A stretch of 64,000 nucleotides of DNA from Ascaris suum. Lineage: Eukaryota > Nematoda > Chromadorea > Rhabditida > Ascarididae. Position 1 is the first letter of the stretch. Each line of letters begins with the position of its first letter. The notes beneath the pieces are model-generated. The model saw only the letters and a list, made by a program, of their open reading frames with translations, did not search any database and was not told the DNA's origin. The stretch lies in assembly GCA_013433145.1 (NCBI GenBank), contig CM024188.1:186001-250000 (forward strand), given 5' to 3'. The position numbers were made by a program, and so were the translations under genes. Shown piece after piece: positions 35,801-49,895 of this stretch.

Positions 35801-38800
35801 GAAGGAGATGCAGCTTAATCAGCCCACAACGACATTTGTAGAGTATAATCCGATGCAATCAGTCTGTCAGAGCAGTTTCTAACATCTAAGGCGGGATGTC
35901 TGAACATTTTTCGCTTTGCGAATGGCTCTCACCTGCTATCTACGATCGCCTTAGCCAGCCGATGGAGAAACCGCTTAGCTCTTATGAGATTCTTCATAAT
36001 AGAACCTGTTCATTCTTCCACTGGATTTATCTATGCCAAAAAGTGATTCCTATATGAAGACAAGAGTTGTGGACAGTGGAGGACATACTTGAGGACAGCT
36101 GAGGACAAAGTTGAGGGCAGCTGATCTGCACAACGCTGGCCGATCAATGCCGCTGCCTCAACTTGTTAAAACTACAAATGGCATATCTTCGAGTGGGTTG
36201 ATGCTGCACCACTTTGGCACCACACAGTGTGCCACTATACGAAAAGCGTGTTTTCGCATCGCCCGGGAAACAATGCTGAAACGCGAAAGGACTGCTACAG
36301 AATAGCCATCTTTGTGACAGAAAGAAACAAGAAATCACAGAGTATAATATGCGTAGGTTCCATATATCGAAGAAAACACAAGATATTAATGCACGGCTCC
36401 TCGCAAATCGATCGCACTTCCAAGGCGACCTAGTACAGACACCTTAATACAGTCTTTAGTGAAACAAACGAAAAAAAAATGGGACGGCTGAAGAAAACAT
36501 CAAGACTTGGCAACTCACTTCTCGGGTAAATTTGCGACAACCTCGGTTGCACACTTTCCATAGCCGGTCGTGTTGCTGAATGCCATGGAGATGTACGGTT
36601 CACAAGCATCCAGGGATAACACAAGTTTCTCAAATTTCAGATATATTATAAATATTGAACAGCAACTCAACAAGACAGTAATAAGCTATTATAGACACAG
36701 TGTTTGTATGGGGCGTTCTGAACGACGTTGAATCACCATTCCCTCGAGGAGGTGGATGACACGCAAAGAGCAATGGTTAGCAATGAGAAATCATGTATGG
36801 AAATATTTGCGCATATTTATGAATAGAAGACCAAAGGCCTCTTTTCTGAATTTTGTAACTGTTACTTCTCACATGGAGGCTTATATTAAAGAACACTTAA
36901 TCACTTTTCAATTCTCAATTCTATTGCAGGCGAGTCTTCTTTTCATAAAGTTTTCCAGTGTCCAAGAGCGATCATCTGTTCACCTGAGATGAAAATTATT
37001 CAACTTTAAACAAATTAAGAAGAACACATAAAATAACACCACTTACATGATCATAAAAATCAACAGTCACTTTGTGCCAGTTTCCATCGTTCACCTTATT
37101 TACTCGCCAATCTTCCATTCTCCCCTAAAATAAGTGTCATGTGGATCAAATGCCAGAAAACACGCATCCATCAGGTGCCTCCTGCATGTATGCAACTCAT
37201 TTATGGCACAAAATTGACCAAAACGGTCGGCTAGTAATGGGAAATTTTGATTGCAAAACACTTCGATCTGCAACATTTATACAAAAGAGAACTTAAACGC
37301 AGCTGCTGAGCGAGGCCCACTGAACAAAACAATGGCACCTTCTTGAAAACGATAATAGTTGAAGGAGCAATTTTTCTGAAAATAGTTTGTGGAAAAAACT
37401 AAGCAGCCAACAATGATAACCTCAAATATCTCTTTCCCCAGAGAGAAGCGCGCGCCCAAGAGCGCATCTTCCAACGACACCTCGAGGAAATCTGACTTCA
37501 GATCGCCAGCGAACAACACAACTCCTGAGCCCGAAGTGGTTGCCAGACTGAAGAAAAATAAATAAAACACTTTTTTTATAAACATCTGAAAGGAAAGTTT
37601 GTGGAAGGCTCAAAGGCTCTCCTTCCTGGAGGATCCATCGATTTGATTGATCGAAAATCGAGGAGAAGCAAAAAAGGCCCCATCAATTAGCAAACCATGA
37701 TTTTTCCATCAATTTACTGACCCTGGAAAAATGGGCCCTCCCTCAAAGGATGAAATTAAAGAACCCGTTCCTTCGAACAGACCTCGCCTTCTGGCCACTT
37801 TAGAGAATAAATAATATCACTTTAACAAAGCCCTTCCCTCATAAAGTTTTCCGCTATGCAAACCAATATAAGATTTCCCTTTACACAGCCGAAAGGTAAC
37901 ATCTTGCTGCTTATATTGCCTGTTTTTCCAGAAGAAAAATACTTGTCCCGAAATCAAACTCTTCAATCTGCCCTTGCTATAAATGGCATGAAGAAACGTT
38001 TCAATAACCCCATTACTGATGACTAAACGTATCCAAGTTCACTCGAAGGGGCTTTTTCAGATGCACTTTCAGTCGATATATATGGATGGTTGAAAAGGGC
38101 TAACACTGCAAGGAAAATGGGAATGTATAAAAATGCTTAATCGGTCATGCCAGAGCAGCACGAAGTGCCGAGCGGTTTCACTGGCAGCCTCTCAGGCTAA
38201 AGGAATCGTGGGCTGAATTCTTAGGGACTCCCCGAAGAAGTTAAGAAGTTAGGCCCGACCCGCATACCGTAGGTTGCCGAACTCTGCCCTGAAAGAAATG
38301 AAGGGATCCGTTTGGTAATTTTATTCTCAAGAACAAAGAAATCAGCAGAATCTAAGCTTACAGAGCGATATACAAGTAATGCTCCAGATAACAAGGTCAT
38401 TCATCGTGCGTTCTGATGAATCGCCTTAAGGTTTGACTCACGGTGCCAAAAGTATTTGCCTCAACCACAAACGATTAGGGATCGAATCCACTGAACAGCC
38501 CACTGAGGAGAAGCGTATCTCTCTTCTGCTTTCATAGCACTGCACCATAAAACAGAGAGAACTTAAATTTAGCTGCTGTTTACGAAGATCAGTAAATTGC
38601 TTTTGAAACAACCTCTGTTGTTCAACTGATTAGACGTGTAACATCTGCACCTTCAATTTGACCCGACCAATGAAACGGATCCAAAGAGTTTAGCTTTTCG
38701 CTTCAAACCACGGAGCATCACGTCTGTTTCGAAAATTTGGAAAAAACTTAAACTTTCAAGCCAATTTTGTAGAGTTCCAATGTTCAAAGCAAAAGTAAAA

Positions 38801-41800
38801 AACTGTTTATTGTTCCACAGTTCGAGGGCAAGACGATCGACCTGTGGATCGATAAATAGAGCAATTTTAGAACGAAGTACAATGTTCGAGAACTGAAAAT
38901 TCGTTATGACCTGAACTCGATTTTAAATTCCATTCTCGGAACAGCGATTGGCAGTGCCACATATCCTTCACCAGTAAACGCAAGCGAGCGCAGCCGACAT
39001 AGCTCATCGGTATCATGTTTCGCCCACTTACAATTCTCGCAAAAAATCGTTCGATTCTTGATCGCGCATAGTGCTTCCGAAAAGCATGAGTGTGGAAGAC
39101 ATGCATCGCTAAAGATTGTCCCCTCACAGTTTGTGCCTGCAAAACAAAGTCATTCTCATCTCAGCATCTGAACAACAACACAGAACGATTGATTTAAGAG
39201 CAAAAATCGGTCAACATTGAATTTTTTCAGTTGTTCATCTATACGAGAAATGCATAACTATGCAACTGAAATTGAAACTACTTCTGCAAGTTCCCCTTTA
39301 AGTAGAACGGAACTTTTGTTATACAGCTTATCATCCACTATAGCAAATAGAGCAAAAGGGGTCCATATTAGAGAACAGGGTATTTCTTCTAATCCGACCT
39401 CAACACGTTCAACGACCTCCCTGTCAGACGCCAAATTGTTGGGTTTTCTACCTTTGCTATTATCATGCACTCGCGACCTCCACTAAGGCTTTAAGCAGAG
39501 TGATAACTCTACTTATTCTGATGGAACCTATTTCTGAATTTTGTCTGCTAATGACATTGTTTTCGTAAAAGATTTTCCACGTTTCGTGCCCTCATCTTCA
39601 CATCAAAAACGAATGATTGTCGAGGCGTGTACGCTAAACAAATGCAGCAGTGTTTTACATCAGATTTTACAAGCGAACACGGTCTTGACCAGGGCGAAAC
39701 AACCAGGATGTCGTAAACATAATGATGAAAATCCAGCAATCCCACATCATTTTCACCAAGCGCTGCGACGCGTTGTATCTGATTAAACAGGCGGTGTTAA
39801 GGAAGTCCCTGTAGGCAAAGTTTTGGAGGCATAGGAACAAGTGAAGACTAAGATTCTCTTTGCTTACTTGAGATTACCAAGCGGACAGTATTAATGAACT
39901 TACAGCACTAAATGTTCTAGAAGCAGCATCGGTACCAGAAAAATTTCCAGCTCGGCTTTGCTCCGCCAAACCGACACGACGGAAACTTTCGGCGCAGCAG
40001 CAGGAACTCAATCAAACTCCCCCCTCCCCCACTCAGCTACCCACTGTTCATAGAACGTGTGGCAATTATCGATTCTCTTTAGTCAAAATTTTAAGCAGCA
40101 CCAGTAGAATTTAAAAGCATTTCCGGCTCGGCTGAGTTTCTTAAGCTTGTCAAACAGCAGCTACGATAACATCGCAGCTGTTGCAAGTCGTCAGGTAAAT
40201 TTTCATTGAGTGTGTTTATACACTGACTACCTCAAACAGCGTTTATTGCTCTGCATGCTAATGTTAAGTTGATGATCAAAAGTGACGCATTCCATAGCAC
40301 TGGAAATCTCACTTTCTCGCCGCTGCCACATGAGCCTAGTGATGAAAGCTTGGTCGACTGATACAAATCGCTTTTAAAATGAAGTATAAATTAGTATACA
40401 TTGCAAACCCACAAATCAAAGGTCTATTGCAGTAATACAGTAGTTTATTTTTAAATCAAATTTCTCAGGGCAACGCAAAACTAAGAACTGCCCACTCACT
40501 CAATTCAATTAAGGAAAAATGGTTGTTTCTGCCTCATGTTTCATCCTAAGACTGTTTATCCGCCTTGCGATATTTGCATCTGCAAAAGTGCATAGTACCG
40601 CACGTAGTGTGTTTAGGCATGTGGGAGCATGTGATCGTTGTGCAAGCACGTTTATTCGTCTGTGGATAACTCCACATGTGTGTGTTCGCCTAGAAATTTG
40701 TGCATCTGTACGCACGTATGTGTATATGGCACGTATGTGTGTACATGCCTACCTAGACGCACTCAATGTCTGCTCATCCACCTGTCATCCGGTCCAGCAG
40801 TTTTAACTTGGCAACCACCGAAGGTTTTCTCTACGCATTTATAAGCTACAAAATTAGGTGGATATAACGTACAACATAGCGTGATCTCGCTTTTCTTCGA
40901 CTGGGAAAAGGTTATAGGTGGTTAAACGTACTCGGAAATCTGTTTGCATTTTCAGCATGAAGCAATCTTTTTTAGCTGTGAGATTACTTAACATATAACG
41001 CGTTGCTGCGTGCAAATTAAAATATTTACTAGCAACTTAACGAACCATTTGGCCAAATGAGCAGAACTACAAAAGCATATGTCGAGCCAGTTGCACTGGC
41101 ACTTACCATTGTATTTTTTTAGAGAACAGGGAACGTCGCGAACAAATGACCCGAAGCTAATGAGATAAGCGTATTTGCATGTGCATGATTTTCGCCTAAT
41201 AAGGCTGCAATATTGCATCGATTAATTCTTAATTACCCGTTCTGCTCTTCAACGTTCAGATTAATTCCACCCTCCTCTCTCACACTAATGAAACGAAACC
41301 CTCGCTAGCGCTCTGATTCCGCGCGTCTCATGAACAGTCACATGGATACCGAGAAACCAAGTTCAACATGATACCTCGAGTGCCACTAGTAGGGAATCCG
41401 CTCTCATATATGAAACACCACCGTTTTGGGATCTAGAAATTTTTAGTGTCGAATTGAGCTGAATAACTTATGAAGATAGCACGTGAGGCCGAAATTAAGC
41501 CTTCTTTTTCTGCCTCCTGCTATCTGAACCCTCTTGCTTCATCCACCCTTCCTGCTCCTTCTCCTGCGAACGAAAGTTCTGTCCACCGAATTTCCTGTAT
41601 TCTATGAGCAGAAAAGCAAACTTCGTAATTTTTGAGACGTAAAAAATCAGACACAACTGCGCAGCTAACAGACGCGCGATCAGCCCGTATGCTGCAGGTC
41701 TTCATTTTGGTAGTAGCCCTGACTGTTCGGTCATCGAGCCCTGGCGGTCAAGTGTTACGGCACAGTCCATCATCTCTCCTTCTGAGCTTGATTAAAGATA

Positions 41801-44800
41801 AAGGAGTTCAGATTGCTCGGATGTGACGTCGTTGCAAGACCAACGTTTTGAGTGAAGTCAGGAACTGTACTGGATGTATAAGAGACTGCCCCTTGAGGAA
41901 AACAAGAGTGACGATAATGCAATGCCTGCCTGTCGCCTCGACATGAGAAATTTTATCAGGGCTGCATGGTTGTAGTTTGCACAGAGATAACGAACTACTA
42001 AAATTTTTGATCAATGTTCAGCGGGAGCAATGAGACGACGTCGAACCTAACTTAGCCGGAATGAGAGGAAACAGAACCCCCTGCCGTCTTGTGAGTCCTT
42101 TCCCCTAAGTCCTTTCATCCCAATGAACGATTTTAGGAAGTATATTTCCCGCCTCAACGTCTTGTGCTGTCTGCGGAAAGAGGGATATAAGGACAGATAA
42201 GCACATACGTAGACCAAAAAAATGTTGTCCAGGGTTTCCGGGGAATCAAGGAATTTCATTAGTACGCCTAATATAAACACAGGTAAGAAAGCGAAACAAA
42301 CTGCTCTTTGCTTTTCAACGCCAACAGAATTTTATAAGTCACGAAGAACTTAATTATATATTGCAAGGATTGAAATTTTCATGGAAAAAAGTAAAAGGTG
42401 AAATGTTTGTAGAAGAAAGCAGTGGAGAAATAGTGCCACTAATGGAAACAATTCTGTTGTTTCTGCAGTGGAGAACACATCCGAGCAAATTTTTTGAAAA
42501 ATCACAATCATTTCTCAGCCAATCCTAACGAGTGGATGGAGTGCACCGCCCCTCTGATTCGCCTCCCCATCACAACGCCATTGATATATACAAACGAATG
42601 CATGCTAAATGCAGTATTGTTTTCGGAAATGCGTGTTTCCGCTAGCCGAAATGAGGAATCTAATTAATTTTATGCAGCGTTGCTTGGGTGCCAAATTTGT
42701 GGGGGCTGCCTCCCGGGAAATAAGCGTCACTGACGCGACGTATGAGTCACATTTCATCGATAGAACATCGCTGCAGATTAATTCGGCTATGCATGGCACA
42801 GATGACACGTCCAGCGCATCAAATGATCTCTCAACCACGCTGTCAGTGGCGAAAACCCGATGCTTTTAGAGTACATTCAAACCCCGAAACAGGCGTATTT
42901 AACCAACAAATTTGACGCATAAAGAGAGCCAACGGTTCCCTTAGACGCATTTCTTCAACGGCTTAATTTCATATTCATTTAAATCAGTGAAGGGACTGAT
43001 ACCCCAAACCTTCATACGCCAAGAAAAATACATGTGCTTATCACTGATTTTTGGAATGTGTCACAGATTCACTCACAGCAGCCACTTCAACACTATCACT
43101 TCAAAGTCGACTCAGATACGCAAGATATGTTGAATGATGTTTAAAAACATTATGGTTTGCGTCTAATTGACAACCCAAATCAGCCCGATCGTTTCATAAT
43201 GCTGCAGGGTTTTTCACACAAATGATCTTTCGAAGAATTATTCCAAAAAGAGCGGAAATCAATTTTAATGTAAGCAATAAGTTTACAAATATTACCTGCT
43301 CAAACAAAACAAGAGATCTCCATTAAACAGCAGATGGCCCTATCGCAATAATTTTTGCGCTCATTTGAGCAACTGGTTCGCAAGCGAAACAAAGGAACAA
43401 TTCTGAAAGGCAAATATATTTTTCAAAGGCATAAGGTTTGTTTTCAAGTGATAACAAATTTGTTCGCTGTAGGGGAAGTTTCCATCAAAAACATGGAGAC
43501 CTCCCCAAAAATGTGATATCATAGTGGTGCGATATGAGAAAATAGTTTAAGGAAGTAACCTATGCGTCCTGGAGGGCAGTCGCAACGATAACCATTTTCG
43601 AGGGGGATGCAAGTTCCTTGATGATGGCATGGTGAGGAATAGCATTGGTCGATGCGTTCATTGCATAGCTGTTGAAGTGCGTCTGAGCCTGCAAGGATGC
43701 CTCCACATTAGTTCTTTTGAATTCGTTAAAAAGTGATAACTTTTAGCTGTGGACTGTCCGCAACTGTAAGAAGGGCTGCTTGGAGCAAGTTGGATCAATT
43801 TTTGATCACCGATCTATTTCATACAGGCACTTCAGTTGAGACGCTTTTCGAATCATGCTTTTGAGCGGCGGGTTTTTCAAACTGTGAAGCAACATTTCCC
43901 AACCGCGCATAGCATAAACAAAAAAGAATGATCAAGTTTCTAATTGTGACAGACGAATAGCATCGATGCAGTGAACAGTGGTACCTATAAAGCACTTCGA
44001 ACGGACAAGACAGAAGTGTACCCACAACTAGCTCATGAACGCATGAGGCCGACTACTCTAGCATTTTATAGGTCGATGTCAATAATAAATGACAATAATG
44101 GATGAAACCACTTGGTGCCTATAAGTAGCGCCCATAGAGCACTGCCGAGTGGTGCTTCCATGTACAACAACGGTATGCGACGATGTGTTCGTACATATTA
44201 AATTTTTTGTATTTTAAACGAAGTTATTACATTTCTAGACACCAGCAAAAAACACTTTAATGTTATAGGCCGGCCGACGTGGGTGACTCAAATCAACCTC
44301 AGTTGAAGGTGGAGGGGAGAGGCACAGAACTTCAAGGACATCCTCCAGTCAGGCATATAAAAATTTTCGTAAAGAACGAGTTTGCAAATAATAGAGACAA
44401 AGAAATCAAGACCTAAAACAGTAAAGGAAGAGATAAGATCTCTAAGGTGGAGATCATAAAAACGCATGAAAAAGCCAGAAATGGGCTCGAGATGTAATTG
44501 AGCTTGACAAAAACTAGGGTTTCAGATGTTTTAGACAAAAATTCTACAAAAGCACATACGAATGTCTGCGTGTGGGTACATAAACTTTGGCATACATATG
44601 TTTGGCCGTAATTTGGGCCAAAGGAATAGGAAAGTCACGGCGAAGACTTTCAGTGAGTACTATCATCCTAGGAAGGTCCGGAAGACCAAGCCACATATTA
44701 AGCCGCCTACTCCTGGATGAGTTATGTACAAATGACTTAATGAGAGCGCCAAATTTCAATCCTTTCAATTTTTTGTCACAACCAATAGGTGAGTAGCTGG

Positions 44801-47800
44801 ATATGGAAAACAAACTTTTGGGTGATAATACGTGGAAGTGACTACACAGGCCGTAAAGTAAATGAATTACTGGAAATTCATCGGCTGATTTTTATGCAGT
44901 CAGCCGACTGGCGCATTAAATGGATTCTTGGAACGACCCGTTCAAGCTGGTATCACTGGTGCATTTTCTCGCCTTTTATTTCATTTGCAAAATAAAGAAC
45001 CTGTGGGAGCGTAAATTATGAAAAATGAAGAAGATACCGTTTTTGAAGTGGGAAATAAAGTCCCAGAATTTCTAAGCACGTCCGTATGTAATGACGATGG
45101 GACGGTTTCCCACGACGGGACATGCAATGCTTGTGTGATTATAAACTGACTGATAATGTTTCAGGATTATCCATCTTATCTTTTCACTCCTATTCAAATC
45201 GATCGATGCCTTGGGGATCTCTTCACTTCTTTGGTGCCTTCCATCCTTTGCATCGGATACAGAACAGAAAGACAGGTGAATTAAGTGCGATCAGAGTATT
45301 ACGCGATTCGCCGCACTCATTTATCCCGATCATCTACATCCCCATTTGGATGCCATCTTATAGAAATTCTTAAGGCAAATGCTATTTCATTTGCGTTCCT
45401 TAAAGTTGAACGAACGAGGAAGAGCAGAGATGGGCTTCTACGATATGAACTTTCCAGAGATAGCTCACTGGTTCAACCAAATGCTTCAAACATTTTTTTT
45501 AGAGAACAGTAAGACAGTACCAACTAGTATTCTGATGCCGGCAATGTGAATTGTTAGCCCAGGGCGTTTTTTTTTCGAGCAAACGCCCAGCTGAATAAAA
45601 ATTTGCGCGAGCTAGCTCCCCAGCACTTGATAAATGCCGCTCTGAGCATGTGTCGCTGCACGAGTGGATCACTGCGTCCTGCATACTCTCTAACCTCTTG
45701 TTTACATACTGAATTAGCATTCAACTCATCGGGTCGCTTACTTAGTTCCCACGCTAACCTCATTTGCATATTCAATAAGAATTTATACCAGCCTTCGCCG
45801 TTATCGTTTGCTAGAGGAGCGAAGAGCGACAGCTAAGCTGTGGCTCTCTATGAAAGGCAACATCTATGGCATTTGCTTGTGCCTTCAGATAAGACTCACG
45901 CCTTTGTTGGCTCACTGTGATGCTCACAATGTGTTTGAGTAGAAAGGTATTAAACAGAACATTCAACGGATGCGTTCGATAATATTAGCCATCTTTTAAC
46001 GGATTTGCGCTTGCAAATGGAAACTTTCGATCAATCAGAAATGTCCTTGGCTTGTGAGATGTAAATTATACAAAGTAAAATTTGTCGCCGTAGGTTTTTC
46101 GGCCGACGGCTTGGCAGAGATTAATAAGAGGCGATAGAAGCACCTTAGGGAGGAAACTGTAACATATCCATTTAAACTTTATTTATTTTGCAAACTATTT
46201 TGGAAGAAATTGACAAACGACATACCAGCAAATCCTTTGGAGCACTCACAAGTGAACGTCCCAACGACGTCAAGAGAGCGCATAAGAAAGCTGTCAGTCT
46301 TGAAATGCTGAAAACTTCTATTCTCACTGATACATTGGCGTATTAAAAGGGAAACTTAGAAAATCTTCATTCGCTTTGAACAAAAAAAAATTTAGCGATT
46401 CGTTTAGCAAATTTTTTTCAGCAAAAAAGCGCGCAATTTAATTAATAGTTGAATTTCGTGCTGGATTTTCTTTATCTTCTCCCAAATTTCCGTGATTTCG
46501 CCAAAGCCATTCAAAAGCCGCAATAGGTACCAAGTGATAATGGATGTACGAGAATGTCTTCCATTACGATTCCCCAGCGTCCTTTAAATTCATAATTTCT
46601 TCCCGCCATGTGAAATTTTAAAAAAAGCCGCGAAGGATTTCAAGGTTTTTGCACGGTTTTTGTCACCTTGAAATCGGGAAGAAATTTCAGCGTCCCACAG
46701 AAGATAAAGAAATGAGAAATAGGTGAAAACGAGAAAGGACCAGTTGCAAGATAATTTCCGTGAAACAGAACGTACTAAAAAATTGCAGTTGTTGTCGGAG
46801 AATATATGCATCCTTCTGTTCTAGTAGTTAGGCGCAACAAATGGCCGACCCAACAAAGCAGTCAAGGTCACGAAGGAACCTCAACGTTCTCAGCACAACT
46901 AAAGAACATTTACTGCATCGAAGGATTCAAAATGCATCGTCAATCCGCTGAAGAACAGCCTTTGCTGAAATGCGTACTGTGCTTTCTCCTTTGATATTCA
47001 CAACGATCTAATTGATCCCATGGCGAGAAAAGAGGCCTACATAGTTCAGTAGACATCTGCACCTATTTCAGACAATGAGTCAAACCTGTGCAGAGTGGAG
47101 GTATTTATGCACTTGTCTGCATTGCTGATAATAAGGACATGGTTCGCTAGCGCACGACTCATCCCACAGAACATCGATATTCATGCCACTCACGTCGTTA
47201 AGACGTCCTTTCGCATCCCTAATAAGCTCCTGGATTCGACGTGACCTTAAAAAGCTATAAAGTTCACAGCGGTTAAACGTTCTTTGCGACTCCTGGAGAT
47301 GGCTACGAAGGGGAGAGATGCGAAGAAAAAAGGAAGTAACGAAGGACAAAACTAAAAGCTCGAACGGGAAAACATAAATGTTGAATCTACAAATAAAAAT
47401 GCGTCTTTCAAATTTCTTGTATGCAATGTTCAATTTGATATGGCGCGAAAAGTCAAAAACAGTCACTTCTTCCAAAGAGAGTTTCATATGAACAGCTTTT
47501 ATACATCGTCTAAAACTACGAGAACAATGCGAAGCTGAACTTACGTTGCTTGATCATGTGCCAGTTAGTGGAAGGCTCATTTATTTACTCATCCATCCCA
47601 ACTCTTCTGTATGCAAAAAACCTTATAACAACTGTCAACGTAATATTAATCTGTTCGAATATAGATTCAGAGCACGAGTTCAACCCTTTGTCCCGTTCTA
47701 TGAAGGTCCCGTAAAGCCCTCAAATTTCATTCAGTACACTTAAACAATTAAGTCTATGGAGGATATTTGCAAAGGAGGCTACCCCTGAGCGTATAAAAGC

Positions 47801-49807
47801 AGGGGATGAATGAAGCGTTGGCTTTTTAGTGCGGCGCTGTTTGCCAAGTGCCTTCTAATGAGGGCGCTCGAGCGACAGATGTCATCTCACTTGGTGGTGG
47901 TGTGCCGTTCTCGTCGTTATTTGATTTCCTGCTACCGCTTCAGGGTGTGTGCTTATGAGACACTCGATGCTTTGGCCACTTATCTCCTTCCAAATCACGC
48001 AATGAAATCGACTCTTTGAAAAAGTATTTCTTTACTACAGGCTTCTTTCTGACTCACTATTCGCTTCTTTATTCTGGTCCCACAACTTGTAAACAGCAAA
48101 TTTTCAATGATAACATGCTAGGGAAAATTCAACCAAGAGAAAAGCACTTTTTGCCACCGACATTGCCTGAACGACCTAGTTTGAGAAGTGGGATCTGCCG
48201 GAGTACGTCCCCCTTCACCCTTACATTTTTGGGACGTACCCGATAGAAGGCTATATTTGAGGTGTGCGTATCGAAACTACGACTTATTCCCAGAATTTTT
48301 CGATGCATTTTGAAGCAAATGTTTTAGAAGGGCAGGCAGCACTGCTTCTAATGACATCGGCAGCTGCAGTCACGGGGCGAACAGCTGAGAATTTTGTTGG
48401 TGAAAGAGTATATAAGATAACTGCATCTCATCTACAATCGGATGATCAAAAATTATTCACAGCTTGTTTACTACAGGTCAGCGCATACTTAGAAACCAAA
48501 CGATACAGCAACAAATCAGTGTGGAATAACGGTAGTGTGATTTGTAAAAGTGGTTGTCCGAGCAACGAGACACCTTTGTGGAACTGCATGTGCTTTCCCA
48601 CAGGCTGAACAAGCTCAGGATGCAAGCTTATTTCATATCTGCGATACGGAAGGCCCCATGAATCACAAAGACCACAGTTGCCGGCGCTTGCACTGAATTA
48701 GTTCTATCCATTGGAGTGAATCTCTCAAAAATACTTCTTCCGACGTTGAATAAATATACATAATAGTATTTTACCAATGCTAGCGAATCACACTAGAAGT
48801 GACTTGCTTGGAGCATAGAATGAAGTTTGTTATAAGTGAGCATTTCCGCTCTCTACGGTTCTTTCACATTCATCACAATTCACTTCTGCAACAAAACGAT
48901 GAAAAGCTTTCTTTCTGAAGTGTGCTCCTAACACAGTAAAACTGCAGCAAGGAAGCATCAGTGGTGAAATAGCGTACCGTTGAAGGCGACCTTTGTGACG
49001 CACAAAGAAAGTGACATTGGTTAGCCTGCCCTCTGAATGGACACTGAACACATGTACATCTTTGGGATACCATCGGTCCAGCAACGAGATTGCTGTGATG
49101 AAGCGACGGAACGTATGGTAGTCAAGAAACTCATCCTGATTCATATCATCAATGCGTGCAGTTACTGATTCCCGTAATGATGACTCGTCAACTGGAGTAT
49201 AAATTACGTGGCACATAGCGCATGCCGTGTTGGGACCATCTGCAAGAACACTTATGCAACTTGGCTTACTGAGATGATTTAATGGAGTTCTTGCAGCCCA
49301 TCACGAAGGAACAATGCAACAGATTTACCGCCACTGCTCTGCTCTTAGTTTTCGAGGCCACTATGACTGAAAGCAATAAGTATGCGTGGGGTACTCTATA
49401 ATAACAAGTTCTTTCCGATAAAAGAATATACAAGGCCCGCTTGAACACTGCTCCCTTCAATACAATAAGCCATGGAGTTGCGTCGTCAGAGGTAGAACTG
49501 CTCTTTGACTAGAAATCCCCACAACGACAACCGCGAAAATTAGAAGCTCCAGGTGCAGCTGTTAAAACGGAACGTCATTTGCTCACCCACAGAAGACACG
49601 TACTTCCACCATGCTTCGAAAATTCAAAAAAAGAGTAGGAGGCATTGGGGGGGGGGGGGGAGGCATAAAACATTGTAACACATGTACGAAAACCATTCTC
49701 AGACTTGATCTGATGGAAGAATAAAGAGTGCAAGAGTTTGATTTCGCAAATTAAATCGTCTTTCTCTAGCTGCGGACTCCCTGAGAATATAAACATAAAT
49801 AAATAAA

Positions 49808-49895
<88 letters not shown>

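Noticed and set aside
38160..38300. GC-richer block looked at as a tRNA or small RNA gene
   Set aside because: I could not fold a cloverleaf with proper arms or find internal promoter boxes; it may be an ordinary repeat.
38754..38841. Laminin-G-like - strand exon reading [20 protein letters not shown] after an acceptor CCACAG
   Set aside because: The exon ending at 38911 (phase 2) joins directly and in frame to the exon at 37547, giving a complete laminin G. This segment needs phase 0 and would break the frame. It may be a decayed or alternative exon.
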